Part shown: piece after piece, positions 25,182 to 34,083 of the stretch
Layout of the letters: each line of letters opens with the position of its first letter
Position numbering within the stretch: position 1 is the stretch's first letter
Source: Propionivibrio sp.
Lineage (GTDB): Bacteria; Pseudomonadota; Gammaproteobacteria; Burkholderiales; Rhodocyclaceae
Assembly: GCA_003249625.1 (NCBI GenBank)
Contig: QKII01000155.1
Span: forward strand, 1 to 40,785
Length of the DNA: 40,785 bases
Reading direction: 5' to 3'
Notes under the pieces: generated by a model
Seen by the model: the letters and a program-made list of their open reading frames with translations, nothing else
What the model was told of the DNA's origin: nothing
Database searches by the model: none
Made by a program: the position numbers and the translations under genes

Positions 25182-25556
25182 TCACTCCCAATCCAGCGCG
25201 CCTTTGGCCCACGCGAAGACGTAACCAACGACAAGAATAGCCAAGAACACAATCATCTCAATGAAGCCAAACCACTTAACAGACTCGGTCTGTACGATTT
25301 CCTTGAAAATCGTCGCCCACGGCACCAGAAAGGCAACTTCAAGATCAAAAAGGATAAACAAGATCGAAATCAGGTAATAACGCACATCAAACTTCATGCG
25401 CGCATTTTCAAAGGCATCAAAACCACATTCGTAGGGCGAAAGCTTTTCGCTATCCGGGCGATGGGGAGCAACAACCAAACCCGTAATCACCGGCGCTATG
25501 CCAAAAACGGCGCCGACAAGAACGAAGACAAACACCGGGAAATATGTTTCCAGCAT
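25182..25556 (-). CDS. nuoA: NADH-quinone oxidoreductase subunit A
   Basis: NuoA is a three-helix subunit near the quinone site. The 124-residue protein starts [20 protein letters not shown]; the longer open frame uses a TTG with no support. The loop [20 protein letters not shown] holds the conserved Cys and acidic residues of the family. It is the first nuo gene and lies 56 bases after the tRNA-Leu gene, so its transcript is either processed from a tpiA-secG-tRNA precursor or begins in that short gap, where I see no clear promoter. Confidence 0.96.
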   Translation of the reverse strand: MLETYFPVFVFVLVGAVFGIAPVITGLVVAPHRPDSEKLSPYECGFDAFENARMKFDVRYYLISILFILFDLEVAFLVPWATIFKEIVQTESVKWFGFIEMIVFLAILVVGYVFAWAKGALDWE

Positions 25557-25612
25557 GATCCGCCACACGAACAATAACAGTTTGTCGATACCACCCCGCA
25601 GGGCAGTCTATT

Positions 25613-25697
25613 TGGTGCCGACGATGAGACTCGAACTCATACGACCGAAGTCACTACCCCCTCAAGATAGCGTGTCTACCAATTTCACCACGTCGGC
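25613..25697 (-). tRNA. tRNA-Leu (anticodon GAG)
   Basis: The 85-base minus-strand sequence folds as a class II tRNA. The acceptor stem is GCCGACG/CGTCGGC with an encoded ACCA end (25613-25616). The D-arm contains AAATTGGTAGAC, the anticodon stem is CTATC/GGTAG with loop TTGAGGG (anticodon GAG at 25661-25663), there is a long variable arm GTGACTTCGGTCGT, and the T-arm loop is TTCGAGT. It reads CUC and CUU leucine codons. It sits between secG and nuoA, a known betaproteobacterial arrangement, and would be cut from the operon transcript. Confidence 0.97.
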
Positions 25698-25763
25698 ACT
25701 ATCACCCGGCAGCAGCGAGAACAAGAGGGATACACCAACTCTCGCCACCACCAGGAACCCGAA

Positions 25764-26135
25764 TTACTTGGGAATATCTTTTGTCTTCGACTCGGAATCT
25801 GAAGGATTTCCGACCTTCTCTCCCACCACCGAAGAGGGCGTCGAAACAGGCGAAGATTGTACCGCATCCTGCATTACGCCACCAGACGTTTTGGCCCTGT
25901 TAGAGGCAAAATACGCCAGAGAAAGACTAGTCAGGAAGAACACCACCGCCAGCACTGCCGTACTTCTACTTAAAAAATTGGCCGACCCTGTCGCCCCGAA
26001 AAGGCTACCAGAAGCACCACTACCAAATGCAGCCCCCATGTCCGCCCCCTTGCCGTGCTGAACAAGCACCAGCCCGACAATCCCAAGCGCGGCAATCACA
26101 TGAACAAACAGAATTATGGAGAACAGATAGCTCAT
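25764..26135 (-). CDS. secG: Protein translocase subunit SecG
   Basis: SecG assists SecYEG protein export at the inner membrane. The 123-residue protein has two membrane helices (about 3-22 and 54-75) joined by the conserved cytoplasmic loop [19 protein letters not shown]. The C-terminal 45 residues are polar, Ser/Pro-rich and variable. I chose ATG 26135 ([14 protein letters not shown]); the longer frame overlaps tpiA. It begins five bases after the tpiA stop. Confidence 0.96.
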   Translation of the reverse strand: MSYLFSIILFVHVIAALGIVGLVLVQHGKGADMGAAFGSGASGSLFGATGSANFLSRSTAVLAVVFFLTSLSLAYFASNRAKTSGGVMQDAVQSSPVSTPSSVVGEKVGNPSDSESKTKDIPK

Positions 26136-26140
26136 ATCAA

Positions 26141-26896
26141 CTATTTCGCAGCGGCAGCACAAATGGACAGAAAGTCAGACGCCACAAGCGAGGCACCGCC
26201 AATCAATCCGCCATCAATATCCGGCATGGAGAACAGCTCTGCCGCATTGCCCGGCTTGACACTGCCGCCATACAGAATCTGCAACCCCTCTGCCACATTT
26301 CCATCAAGCTTGGCAATCTGCGCACGAATGGCCGCGTGCACCTCTTGCGCTTGAGCCGAAGTTGCCGTACGCCCAGTACCGATCGCCCAAACGGGCTCAT
26401 AGGCCACCACAGCACCGGAAAATGCAGCAACGCCAACACGCCCCAACACCGCGTCAATCTGCGAGGAAACAACCTCAATCGTCTTCCCGCCATCTCGCTG
26501 CTCAAGCGTTTCACCGACACAAAGAACGGGACGCAGCCCCGAGGCCAGAGCCGCTGCAAACTTCTCGGCCACCAGCTTGTCGGATTCACCATAAATTGCT
26601 CGACGCTCCGAATGCCCAACCAGAACATAACGGCAACCAAAATCCTGCAACATGGCCGCGCTGACTTCACCCGTAAAAGCACCTTGAGCCTGTTCGCTAA
26701 GGTTCTGCGCGCCCCAGACAATGGAGGTTCCGCTCAGCACAGCTTGTGCTTGGGCGAGATACGGAAACGGAACACAGACGGCAACCGCGACGTCACTCAA
26801 ACCAGCGACACCAGCAACAACATCTTGCAACAACTGCTGGTTGCTCTTAAGCCCACCGTGCATCTTCCAGTTTCCTGCAACAAGCTTTTGACGCAT
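26141..26896 (-). CDS. tpiA: Triosephosphate isomerase
   Basis: TpiA interconverts dihydroxyacetone phosphate and glyceraldehyde 3-phosphate in glycolysis. The 251-residue TIM barrel has the catalytic residues K11 (GNWKMHG), H95 (VLVGHSERR) and E167 ([11 protein letters not shown]), plus the phosphate loop YGGSVKPGN (209-217). It is the first gene of tpiA-secG-tRNA-Leu-nuo and has a good sigma-70 promoter just upstream. Confidence 0.98.
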   Translation of the reverse strand: MRQKLVAGNWKMHGGLKSNQQLLQDVVAGVAGLSDVAVAVCVPFPYLAQAQAVLSGTSIVWGAQNLSEQAQGAFTGEVSAAMLQDFGCRYVLVGHSERRAIYGESDKLVAEKFAAALASGLRPVLCVGETLEQRDGGKTIEVVSSQIDAVLGRVGVAAFSGAVVAYEPVWAIGTGRTATSAQAQEVHAAIRAQIAKLDGNVAEGLQILYGGSVKPGNAAELFSMPDIDGGLIGGASLVASDFLSICAAAAK

Positions 26897-26921
26897 AGAA
26901 CACCCCGCCGAAAAAAGAGAA

Positions 26922-26951
26922 ATTATAGCGATTCATGTCGCATGCGGTCAA
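26922..26951 (-). promoter_or_regulatory. Sigma-70 promoter upstream of tpiA
   Basis: On the minus strand TTGACC (26946-26951) and a perfect TATAAT (26922-26927) are separated by 18 bp. The -10 ends 25 bases before the tpiA ATG, leaving a leader of about 20 bases. It probably also drives secG, the tRNA and at least part of nuo. Confidence 0.75.
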
Positions 26952-26985
26952 TAAAACACACCCGCCAGGACGGCCGGAAATACGC

Positions 26986-27043
26986 GCTATGCGACCGATT
27001 GGAGACTACCAGGACCCGCTCCAGAAACCAGTCGGCGTATAGC
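26986..27043. repeat. Long imperfect inverted repeat between glmM and tpiA
   Basis: GCTATGCGACCGATTGG (26986-27002) pairs with CCAGTCGGCGTATAGC (27028-27043) apart from one bulged base and two wobble-type positions, around a 25-base loop in which GGAG and CTCC could also pair. No T-run follows on either strand. It may mark the 3' end of glmM mRNA or be a protein site. The rest of the 235-base spacer shows only the tpiA promoter. Confidence 0.5.
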
Positions 27044-27131
27044 CAAACCGCCCCCTGGCGCCGTCATCCAACGTCAGATTCGAACGTAACGTATGCAATC
27101 TATCCGCAAAAGCTTGCCCATATTCATTACG

Positions 27132-28499
27132 CTAACCGTTAACCGCTTCCCGGACCGCGTTAGCAAGTTTTTCTGCGGCCGCCAGGACGCTTTCAGCATT
27201 TCGGCCTTCAACCATCACGCGTAAAAGCGGCTCCGTCCCGGATGCGCGCAACAACACACGCCCCGCCCCTGACAACTCTGCTTCTACGTGATTCTTGGCC
27301 GCAACGATTCCCGGGTGATCCTTCCACGGAAAACCCTTGCTCAAGGGAATATTGATCAAGTGCTGCGGGTATAGTTCGAGCCGCCCGAGCAGCGACTTCA
27401 GATCGCACCCCTCCTCGCACAGCGCAGTCAATACCTGCAGTGCGGAGACAATTCCATCGCCCGTTGAATGCTTGTCGAGACAAAGGATATGCCCTGAATT
27501 TTCTCCGCCATACAACCACCCCTTTTCCTGCAACATTTCCAGCACATAACGGTCTCCGACGGCAGCACGAGAAAACGGCACCCCTAGCTCGGCCAACGCA
27601 TGCTCAAATGCGAGATTGGTCATCAGAGTACCGACGACGCCCGCCACAGGGCCGTTGCGCAAACGGCTACGCACCACAGCCAGCAACAACTGATCGCCGT
27701 CGTACACATTACCGCCAGCGTCTACCATCATCACTCGGTCACCATCGCCATCGAGCGCTATACCGATATCGGCCTGATTCTCGAGGACCGCCCGACTCAA
27801 CGCCGCAGTGGAGGTCGCCCCAACATCCTTGTTGATATTCAGTCCATTCGGCTCCGCCCCGATTGCCACGACTTCGGCGCCCAGTTCGTGGAAAACGTGG
27901 GGTGCAATGTGGTAGGCGGCACCGTTGGCGCTGTCGACTACGATCTTCAGTCCACGCAGATCGAACGAATTCGGAAAAGTACTCTTGCAAAACTCAATAT
28001 AACGCCCTGCCGCATCGACAATACGTCGCGCGCGCCCCAGCTCTGCAGAGGCAACACAATCAAGAGACATTTCAATACCCGCTTCGATTTCCGCCTCGAT
28101 CGAATCGTCCAGCTTGGTCCCCTGAGAAGAGAAAAACTTGATTCCGTTATCGTAGTAGGGATTGTGTGACGCTGATATCACCACACCGGCCTGCAGACGC
28201 AGAGCGCGAGTCAAATAGGCAACGGCCGGGGTTGGCATCGGGCCGACCAGACAGACGTCCACACCGGCTGCAGAAAAACCAGCCTCCAAGGCCGCTTCCA
28301 GCATATAACCGGAAATCCGCGTGTCCTTTCCAATCAATACTTCAGGACGAACACCTGGTTTCAGCCCGCCTTGCCTCGCACCATAGGAGACAAGTACCTT
28401 GCCCGCGGAGTACCCGAGCCGCATGACGAACTCCGGAGTAATTGGCGCCTGACCAACCCGACCGCGTACACCATCGGTTCCAAAGTATTTCCTCGTCAT
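27132..28499 (-). CDS. glmM: Phosphoglucosamine mutase
   Basis: GlmM converts glucosamine 6-phosphate to glucosamine 1-phosphate on the way to UDP-GlcNAc for peptidoglycan and LPS. The 455-residue protein has the phosphoserine loop with S111 in [16 protein letters not shown], the Mg loop DGDGDRV near residue 250, and the phosphate-binding segment [15 protein letters not shown] near the C-terminus. I chose ATG 28499 ([13 protein letters not shown]) because GGGAG is correctly spaced from it; a GTG two codons upstream sits directly after that site. pst genes separate it from folP. Confidence 0.97.
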   Translation of the reverse strand: MTRKYFGTDGVRGRVGQAPITPEFVMRLGYSAGKVLVSYGARQGGLKPGVRPEVLIGKDTRISGYMLEAALEAGFSAAGVDVCLVGPMPTPAVAYLTRALRLQAGVVISASHNPYYDNGIKFFSSQGTKLDDSIEAEIEAGIEMSLDCVASAELGRARRIVDAAGRYIEFCKSTFPNSFDLRGLKIVVDSANGAAYHIAPHVFHELGAEVVAIGAEPNGLNINKDVGATSTAALSRAVLENQADIGIALDGDGDRVMMVDAGGNVYDGDQLLLAVVRSRLRNGPVAGVVGTLMTNLAFEHALAELGVPFSRAAVGDRYVLEMLQEKGWLYGGENSGHILCLDKHSTGDGIVSALQVLTALCEEGCDLKSLLGRLELYPQHLINIPLSKGFPWKDHPGIVAAKNHVEAELSGAGRVLLRASGTEPLLRVMVEGRNAESVLAAAEKLANAVREAVNG

Positions 28500-28587
28500 A
28501 AACACTCCCTGGACAGAGTCAAAAAGGAAGTTATTGTACTGAAATCACCCGGACATAAATTGAATTGATGGAGTATCTGACTCTAGA

Positions 28588-29370
28588 TCAACCAAATCTA
28601 CCTGTAATGTATTCTTCGGTTTGTTTCTGCTGGGGTTTGATGAATATCTGGTCAGTCACGCCGAACTCGATCAGATCCCCCAGATACATGAAGGCCGTGT
28701 AGTCGGAAATACGAGCAGCCTGCTGCATGTTGTGCGTCACGATTGCTATCGTGTATTCGGATTTGAGCTCATCGATCAGTTCCTCGACCTTGGCTGTGGA
28801 AATTGGATCGAGCGCGGAGGTTGGTTCATCAAGCAAAACGACCTCGGGCTTGACCGCTACAGCTCTGGCAATGCACAGACGCTGTTGCTGCCCTCCCGAA
28901 AGAGACAACCCGCTTTGTTGCAACTTCCCTTTAACCTCGTCCCACAACGCAGCCTTACGTAGTGCCCACTCAACTCTTTCGTCCATTTCCGATGTCGGAA
29001 GCTTTTCGTAGAGACGGACACCAAAGGCGATGTTCTCGTAGATGGTCATCGGAAAAGGTGTCGGCTTCTGGAACACCATGCCGATCTTTGCCCGAACAAG
29101 ATTGACGTCCTGTTTCTTGTCGAGGATGTTCTGGCCGTTGAACAGAATTTCACCCTCCGCACGCTGCCCGGGATAAAGGTCGAACATTCTGTTGAACGTA
29201 CGCAACAAGGTGGATTTCCCACAACCGGAAGGGCCAATGAATGCAGTTACACGATGCCGCTCAACATCAAGATTGATCTTTTTAAGCCCTCTGAAATTGC
29301 CGTAGTAGAAATCGAGATTACGGACCTGCAGAGCGACATCTTTATCACGAGCTACATCAACTGATGACAT
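28588..29370 (-). CDS. pstB: Phosphate ABC transporter ATP-binding protein PstB
   Basis: PstB is the ATPase that powers high-affinity phosphate uptake and takes part in PhoR signalling. The 260-residue protein has Walker [10 protein letters not shown] (46-54), the Q-loop at [11 protein letters not shown] (98-108), signature LSGGQQQR (157-164), Walker B VVLLDEP (177-183) and switch H213. It ends the pstSCAB set. No phoU follows: the next gene is glmM. A small hairpin (TTGAT..ATCAA around GAGT/ACTC) overlaps its stop codon but lacks a T-run. Confidence 0.98.
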   Translation of the reverse strand: MSSVDVARDKDVALQVRNLDFYYGNFRGLKKINLDVERHRVTAFIGPSGCGKSTLLRTFNRMFDLYPGQRAEGEILFNGQNILDKKQDVNLVRAKIGMVFQKPTPFPMTIYENIAFGVRLYEKLPTSEMDERVEWALRKAALWDEVKGKLQQSGLSLSGGQQQRLCIARAVAVKPEVVLLDEPTSALDPISTAKVEELIDELKSEYTIAIVTHNMQQAARISDYTAFMYLGDLIEFGVTDQIFIKPQQKQTEEYITGRFG

Positions 29371-29389
29371 GTAAAAAAACTCCGGTAAT

Positions 29390-30232
29390 TCAGTTCTTGT
29401 CTTTGGTATGGAACATCAGGCGCGCACCAATGTTCATTGCAAGCACCAACAACGCTATGAGCAAAGCTCCGCCCCACGCTAATGAATTCCAGTTGTCGTA
29501 AGGACTCATTGCAAACTGGAAGATCACGACGGGAAGGTTGCCCATCGGCTCTGACATGTTGGTACTGAAAAATTGGTTATTCAGGGCAGTAAACAGTAAA
29601 GGTGCCGTCTCTCCCGTCACGCGGGCGATAGCCAGCAACACTCCGGTAACAACCCCCGCCTTCACCGATCTCAGCGTAACGCTGAGCGAAACACGCCATC
29701 GCGGCGCTCCCAAGGCGAACGCAGCTTCACGCAGCGTGGGCGGAACTAGCCTGAGCATGTTTTCGGTCGTTCTAACGACAACAGGAATCGCGATCAAAGA
29801 CAGCGCCGCAGACCCGGCCCAACCGGAAAAGCTCCCCAAGGTTTCAACCATCAGTGCGTAGATGAAAAGCCCAATGGCGATCGACGGCGCGGAAAGCATG
29901 ATGTCAACAACAAAACGGGTCGCGGCCGCAAACTTTGACTCAGCGCCGAATTCCGCAAGATAAATTCCAGCGAGAATACCGACCGGTGTCGAGACAAAGG
30001 TCGTTACCGCAATAATCAGAAAGCTGCCGACGATGGCATTACGCATACCACCACCCTCACTGCCCGGCGCTGGCGTATCGAGCGTAAAGAAATCCCAACT
30101 CAGCACTGAGAACCCTTTGGAAAACAGCGTAAAAAGGATCCAGAGCAACGCAAAAAGCCCCAAAGCCATTGCCAGCATCGAAAGACCGATGCACAGCCGG
30201 TTGATGAGAATACGACGGTTATATAGATTCAT
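29390..30232 (-). CDS. pstA: Phosphate ABC transporter permease PstA
   Basis: PstA is one of two membrane subunits of the phosphate importer. The 280-residue protein has six membrane helices and the ABC-permease EAA-type loop [20 protein letters not shown] near residues 195-214. I chose ATG 30232 ([13 protein letters not shown]); a GTG three codons upstream is the alternative. It lies 18 bases after pstC and 19 bases before pstB. Confidence 0.96.
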   Translation of the reverse strand: MNLYNRRILINRLCIGLSMLAMALGLFALLWILFTLFSKGFSVLSWDFFTLDTPAPGSEGGGMRNAIVGSFLIIAVTTFVSTPVGILAGIYLAEFGAESKFAAATRFVVDIMLSAPSIAIGLFIYALMVETLGSFSGWAGSAALSLIAIPVVVRTTENMLRLVPPTLREAAFALGAPRWRVSLSVTLRSVKAGVVTGVLLAIARVTGETAPLLFTALNNQFFSTNMSEPMGNLPVVIFQFAMSPYDNWNSLAWGGALLIALLVLAMNIGARLMFHTKDKN

Positions 30233-30250
30233 GACTCGCACTCTTTCGAC

Positions 30251-31228
30251 TCAGTGTCCCTGCTTGACCGTCCCACGACGGATAAGCCAGCGCGACAGAC
30301 TCAGAACTATGAATGTAATTACGAAGAGCACCAACCCCAAAGCGAATAGCGAGGACACGTGAAGCCCCGGCGACGCCTCGCCAAATTCGTTAGCCAGCAC
30401 CGACGCAATCGAATTACCCGGCGCAAAAAGACTTCCGGTAATACGGTTGGCATTACCGATCACAAAGGTCACCGCCATGGTTTCGCCAAGCGCTCGCCCC
30501 AATCCCAACATGACACCACCAACAACACCAACACGTGTGTAAGGCAACACCACGTTCCACACTACTTCCCATGTAGTACAGCCAACGCCATAGGCAGACT
30601 CTTTAAGCACGGGCGGAACCGTCTCAAACACGTCACGCATGACTGATGCGATAAACGGTATGACCATCAATGCCAAAACGATGCCGGCAGTAAGAATGCC
30701 AATTCCAATGGACGGCCCCGCAAATAACTTCCCGACAAACGGAACGCCACCAAAAATGCGCTGCAGGTAGGGCTGAATGTGCTCTGCAAAGAACGGCGCG
30801 AAAATGAACAACCCCCAAATCCCGTAGATAATCGACGGAACCCCCGCCAACAGTTCAATAGCCGTTCCAAGCGGTCTCTTGAGCCACGCGGGGCAGGTTT
30901 CAGTCAAAAACAGCGCAATGCCGAAGCTGACGGGCACAGCAACGAGAAGTGCAATCAACGAAGTAACCACAGTGCCGTAGATTGCAATCACCGCTCCGAA
31001 CTTTTCCTCGGGAACGTTCCATACGTTGGTCCAGACAAACGATGGGCCAAACTCGCGCAGCGCAGGAAGCGCTTCAAGCGCCAGGGAAAGCAATATACCG
31101 AACAGCCCGGCCAATACCAGAAATGCAAACAGCAGCGTGACCTTGTGGAAAATCCCGTCCTGCCGCTGAAACACCCTGACCCGTGCCGAATGCACATCCA
31201 CCGCTTGCTCTACGTTTTCCCCTGCCAT
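30251..31228 (-). CDS. pstC: Phosphate ABC transporter permease PstC
   Basis: PstC pairs with PstA to form the phosphate channel. The 325-residue protein has six membrane helices and the coupling loop [20 protein letters not shown] near residues 232-251. The start is uncertain: ATG 31228 ([12 protein letters not shown]) gives a normal length, with GGGTGG upstream; Met codons at 31249 and 31258 are alternatives. The longer frame crosses the hairpin after pstS and is not credible. Confidence 0.93.
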   Translation of the reverse strand: MAGENVEQAVDVHSARVRVFQRQDGIFHKVTLLFAFLVLAGLFGILLSLALEALPALREFGPSFVWTNVWNVPEEKFGAVIAIYGTVVTSLIALLVAVPVSFGIALFLTETCPAWLKRPLGTAIELLAGVPSIIYGIWGLFIFAPFFAEHIQPYLQRIFGGVPFVGKLFAGPSIGIGILTAGIVLALMVIPFIASVMRDVFETVPPVLKESAYGVGCTTWEVVWNVVLPYTRVGVVGGVMLGLGRALGETMAVTFVIGNANRITGSLFAPGNSIASVLANEFGEASPGLHVSSLFALGLVLFVITFIVLSLSRWLIRRGTVKQGH

Positions 31229-31329
31229 GCAGCCACCCTGATCGACCATCCTCGCCATTCCCACATGATAATCGTGCTCCGCAAACCAGCCTTGAACGAA
31301 GAACGACGCTGAAATTGCCGTTAAGGAAA

Positions 31330-31352
31330 CCAGGGGCCGCGCCGGCCCCTGG
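31330..31352 (-). terminator. Hairpin between pstS and pstC
   Basis: CCAGGGGCCG, three-base loop, CGGCCCCTGG is a perfect 10-bp GC-rich stem 45 bases after the pstS stop. On the minus strand it is followed only by TTTCCTTAA, so termination would be partial. It probably stabilises pstS mRNA or reduces read-through into pstCAB. Confidence 0.65.
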
Positions 31353-31396
31353 AAGAAAGCGATACGGCCATCTTCCGCCGCATCGTCACTTATCAA

Positions 31397-32419
31397 TTAT
31401 TTGATCTTCTTCATTTCGGATTCGACCATCTTCACCACATTTGCGGGAAGAGCGACAAAGCCGAGTTCCTCTGCCATTTTCTGACCATTATTGAGTGACC
31501 AGGTGAAGAAATCCACCACACCCTGTTGCTTGGCCGAATCAGAGCCTTTTTCGTACACCAGAACATAGGTTGCCGAAGTAATGGGCCACGCGTTGTCACT
31601 TTTCTGATCGAGGAGATCCGGCGCCATGCCTTCAACCTTGAAATCGGCACCAGCCGCGGCATCCGCAACAGTCTGCTGAGTGGGCAGGACAAACTTCCCA
31701 GCCTTGTTCTTAAGGGCAACGAACGTCATGTTGTTCTTCATTGCATCGGCAATATCGACATAGCCGATGGCACCTGCAATCTTCGTAACGTTAGCGGCAA
31801 CACCTGGATTACCCTTGCCACCCACAGCGTTAGACGGCCAGTTTACCGTCGTACCCGCACCAACACTGCTCTTGAACTCTTCGGATTGCTTAACCAGATA
31901 GCTGGTAAAGCCAAACGTCGTTCCCGAGCCATCAGAACGATGCGCGACTGTAATCGCGGTATCAGGGAGCTTGACGCCCGGATTCAAGCTGGCAATCGCA
32001 GGATCATTCCACTTCGTGATCGCGCCACGGAATACATTGGCAGCCGTCACCCCATCAAGCTTGAGATCCCCCGACTTGATCCCCGGAAGATTGATAACGA
32101 TCGTTACTCCGCCCATAACGGTCGGCAACTGCACCAGCCCGGCCTCTTTCAGCTCGGTAACATTGAGTGGTTTGTCAGTACCACCGAAGTTAACGGTTTT
32201 GGCCTTGATCTGCTTGATGCCGCCCGAGGAACCGATACCCTGATAGTTCACTTGATTACCAGTTTTGGCATTGTAGGCTTCGGCCCACTTCGTATAAACG
32301 GCAAACGGGAAGGTCGCCCCCGCACCCGTGATGTTCGCTGCCATCGCGACAGGAGCGGCCATTGCCAGAACGGCAGCTGCCAGCGGAATGGCGGTCCATT
32401 TCTTCATCAGCATCTTCAT
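31397..32419 (-). CDS. pstS: Periplasmic phosphate-binding protein PstS
   Basis: PstS captures phosphate in the periplasm and hands it to PstCAB. The 340-residue precursor has a signal peptide (basic MKMLMKKW, hydrophobic core, cleavage AMA-AN at residue 27). The mature protein starts with ITGAGATFPFAVYTKWAEAY, and RSDGSGTTFGFTSYL holds phosphate-contacting residues. I chose ATG 32419 because GGAGA lies seven to eight bases upstream. A Pho box and matching -10 lie before it, so it should be induced by phosphate starvation. Confidence 0.97.
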   Translation of the reverse strand: MKMLMKKWTAIPLAAAVLAMAAPVAMAANITGAGATFPFAVYTKWAEAYNAKTGNQVNYQGIGSSGGIKQIKAKTVNFGGTDKPLNVTELKEAGLVQLPTVMGGVTIVINLPGIKSGDLKLDGVTAANVFRGAITKWNDPAIASLNPGVKLPDTAITVAHRSDGSGTTFGFTSYLVKQSEEFKSSVGAGTTVNWPSNAVGGKGNPGVAANVTKIAGAIGYVDIADAMKNNMTFVALKNKAGKFVLPTQQTVADAAAGADFKVEGMAPDLLDQKSDNAWPITSATYVLVYEKGSDSAKQQGVVDFFTWSLNNGQKMAEELGFVALPANVVKMVESEMKKIK

Positions 32420-32459
32420 TGCACTTCTCCATTGATGTGTTAAAGCAGAAAGCAAATGA

Positions 32460-32493
32460 AGTCTAGCGGCCGAATATTTCAGTTTCGTGACAC
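32460..32493 (-). promoter_or_regulatory. Pho box and -10 of the pstSCAB promoter
   Basis: On the minus strand GTGTCAC-GAAA-CTGAAAT (32476-32493) fits two PhoB half sites (consensus CTGTCAT, five of seven in each) with a four-base AT-rich linker. A -10 TAGACT (32460-32465) follows after exactly 10 bases, the geometry expected when PhoB replaces the -35. The pstS ATG is 40 bases beyond the -10. Confidence 0.7.
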
Positions 32494-32545
32494 AACGATG
32501 AAAACAGCAATCTATGCGAGCAACAAGCGACGTGCAAAGGAAGAT

Positions 32546-32586
32546 AAAAAACAATCCGGACGCTCACGAACACGTCACGAGGGATT
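32546..32586 (-). terminator. Probable terminator of the GNAT gene
   Basis: Starting two bases after the stop codon, the minus strand can pair AATCC with GGATT around an inner CTC..ACG/CGT..GAG stem and then runs into GTTTTTT. The stem has bulges, so it is weaker than the other terminators here. It separates folP-GNAT from the pstS promoter. Confidence 0.45.
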
Positions 32587-32588
32587 TG

Positions 32589-33089
32589 CTAACACGTACC
32601 AGGGTCGTTGAGAAACCGATGCATAACATAGGCATCAACCAAACCTAGCGTTTGATGCCGAAACGCCCTCGGCAAGGTTCCGACGATGTTGAAACCCAGT
32701 TTCTTCCATAGAGCAACCGCGCCAGTGTTGGTGCTGACGACGAAATTGAACTGCATCGCCTCGTACCCCGCCTTTCGCGCCTCGTCAAGACAGTGACGCC
32801 CCATCGCCTCGCCGATTCCCTTCCCATGCGTCGCCACGCCAACCATGAACGAGGCATTTGCAACATGCGAGCCCAGGTCGCGCTGATTGGCGATCAGTTT
32901 GTACACCCCTAAGATAATGCCATCCGCCTCCGCGACGTAGGATCTAATGCCGGGGCCGAACCAGTAGCCATGTGCATCCTCACGGGTTGTCTGAGGAGAA
33001 AAAACGTAGGTTTCCCCTTTTGCCACAACGTCTTGGAAAATAGGCCAGATGTATTCGAAATCGTTTTCTGTTGCGCTACGTATCAGCAT
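32589..33089 (-). CDS. GNAT-family N-acetyltransferase
   Basis: The 166-residue protein is a GNAT acyltransferase: the acetyl-CoA loop VATHGKGIGEAMGRH (residues 86-99) is clear, and the C-terminal half has NTGAVALWKKLGFNIVGTLP, typical of the fold. Substrate is unknown; amino-group acetylation of a small molecule or protein N-terminus are options. I chose ATG 33089 (MLIRSATENDF) since it starts the fold and GAGAGAG lies just upstream; the longer frame overlaps folP. It lies 97 bases after folP and before the Pho-regulated pst operon. Confidence 0.88.
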   Translation of the reverse strand: MLIRSATENDFEYIWPIFQDVVAKGETYVFSPQTTREDAHGYWFGPGIRSYVAEADGIILGVYKLIANQRDLGSHVANASFMVGVATHGKGIGEAMGRHCLDEARKAGYEAMQFNFVVSTNTGAVALWKKLGFNIVGTLPRAFRHQTLGLVDAYVMHRFLNDPGTC

Positions 33090-33186
33090 GTCTCTCTCGT
33101 TTGGTTGATCCTCGAAATCGGAATTTTGCCGTGAGTAGCAGAGCACCCGCACCGATGCCTGGAGAGGGTTAGCGGGATTGATTCTG

Positions 33187-34017
33187 TCAGATTCGTGCCA
33201 ACTCGAAGGCTTGCCAGACAGCAATCGCATCACGCGTTTCCGCGACATCATGTACGCGCAAAATCCGCGCCCCCTGTGCCGCCGCGATCAATGCCGCCGC
33301 CACACTGGCGCCGAGGCGGTCCGACACCGCTTTCCCGGTAATAGCTCCCAGCATCGACTTACGTGACATCCCCGCCAGAATCGGCAGTCCGAAACCCCCC
33401 GTCTCGCTGAGACTGGCAAGCATGGCGAGGTTGTTTTCAACTGTCTTGCCGAAACCGAATCCTGGATCAAGAACCAGGCGGTCACGAGAAATCCCCGCGG
33501 CTGTCACTTCGTTAACACGTCCGCACAAGAATTCGCTGACCTCGCTGACCACCCCCTCCGGATAGGCAGGCGCCTGTTGCATGGTTAGCGGTTCGCCCTG
33601 CATATGCATCAAGCAAACGGCACAATCGCTCTCGGCGACAGCGGCGACGGCACCAGGACGACGTAGCGCGTAAATGTCGTTAATCATCGATGCACCGTGT
33701 GCCAACGCAGCCCGCATTACCTCCGGTTTATACGTATCGACTGAGATTGGCACGGGACAACCCGACAACCCTGCCAGCACCGGAAGAAGACGCGCCAACT
33801 CATCTTCAAGTGACGTGGGAATCGCACCGGGACGAGAAGACTCTGCACCGAGATCGATCAAGTCGGCGCCAGCATCGATCTGATACCACGCATGCGCGAT
33901 AGCGCGATCCGTGTCGCTCGCCACCCCATCGCCCGAGAAGGAATCGGGTGTGAGATTTACGATACCCATGACTAGAGGCCGCTCAAGAGAGAGCCGAAAT
34001 TTTCCACAACTGAGCAT
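33187..34017 (-). CDS. folP: Dihydropteroate synthase
   Basis: FolP condenses p-aminobenzoate with hydroxymethyl-dihydropterin diphosphate in folate synthesis and is the sulfonamide target. The 276-residue TIM barrel has the pterin diphosphate loop NLTPDSFSGDG (21-31), ESSRPGA (59-65), DPGFGFGKT with K191 (184-192), SRKS (218-221) and RVHDV (254-258). The two loops differ slightly from the usual NVTPDSFSDGG and STRPGA, within natural variation. ATG 34017 with AGGGA upstream is the start. A strong terminator separates it from ftsH. Confidence 0.97.
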   Translation of the reverse strand: MLSCGKFRLSLERPLVMGIVNLTPDSFSGDGVASDTDRAIAHAWYQIDAGADLIDLGAESSRPGAIPTSLEDELARLLPVLAGLSGCPVPISVDTYKPEVMRAALAHGASMINDIYALRRPGAVAAVAESDCAVCLMHMQGEPLTMQQAPAYPEGVVSEVSEFLCGRVNEVTAAGISRDRLVLDPGFGFGKTVENNLAMLASLSETGGFGLPILAGMSRKSMLGAITGKAVSDRLGASVAAALIAAAQGARILRVHDVAETRDAIAVWQAFELARI

Positions 34018-34032
34018 CAATATCCCTGAACG

Positions 34033-34056
34033 AAAAAAGGGGGAGTTGCCTCCCCC
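34033..34056 (-). terminator. Intrinsic terminator after ftsH
   Basis: On the minus strand GGGGGAG, loop GCAA, CTCCCCC, then six T. It lies 27 bases after the ftsH stop and 15 bases before the folP ATG, so folP either depends on read-through or has a promoter within ftsH. Confidence 0.92.
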
Positions 34057-34083
34057 GGTTTCATGCCTTCGGCTACGTCGGCA

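Noticed and set aside
26027..27142. 371-residue open frame on the plus strand across secG and tpiA
   Set aside because: It lies opposite two clear genes and the tpiA promoter, and reads as low-complexity Arg/Asn/Thr-rich sequence.
27132..32419. pst block as a recently acquired island
   Set aside because: No flanking repeats, integrase, insertion sequence or obvious composition shift; the genes resemble their neighbours.
32420..32554. Longer pstS start at 32554
   Set aside because: It would run through the Pho box and -10 and bury the signal peptide. ATG 32419 has a ribosome site and a classic export signal.
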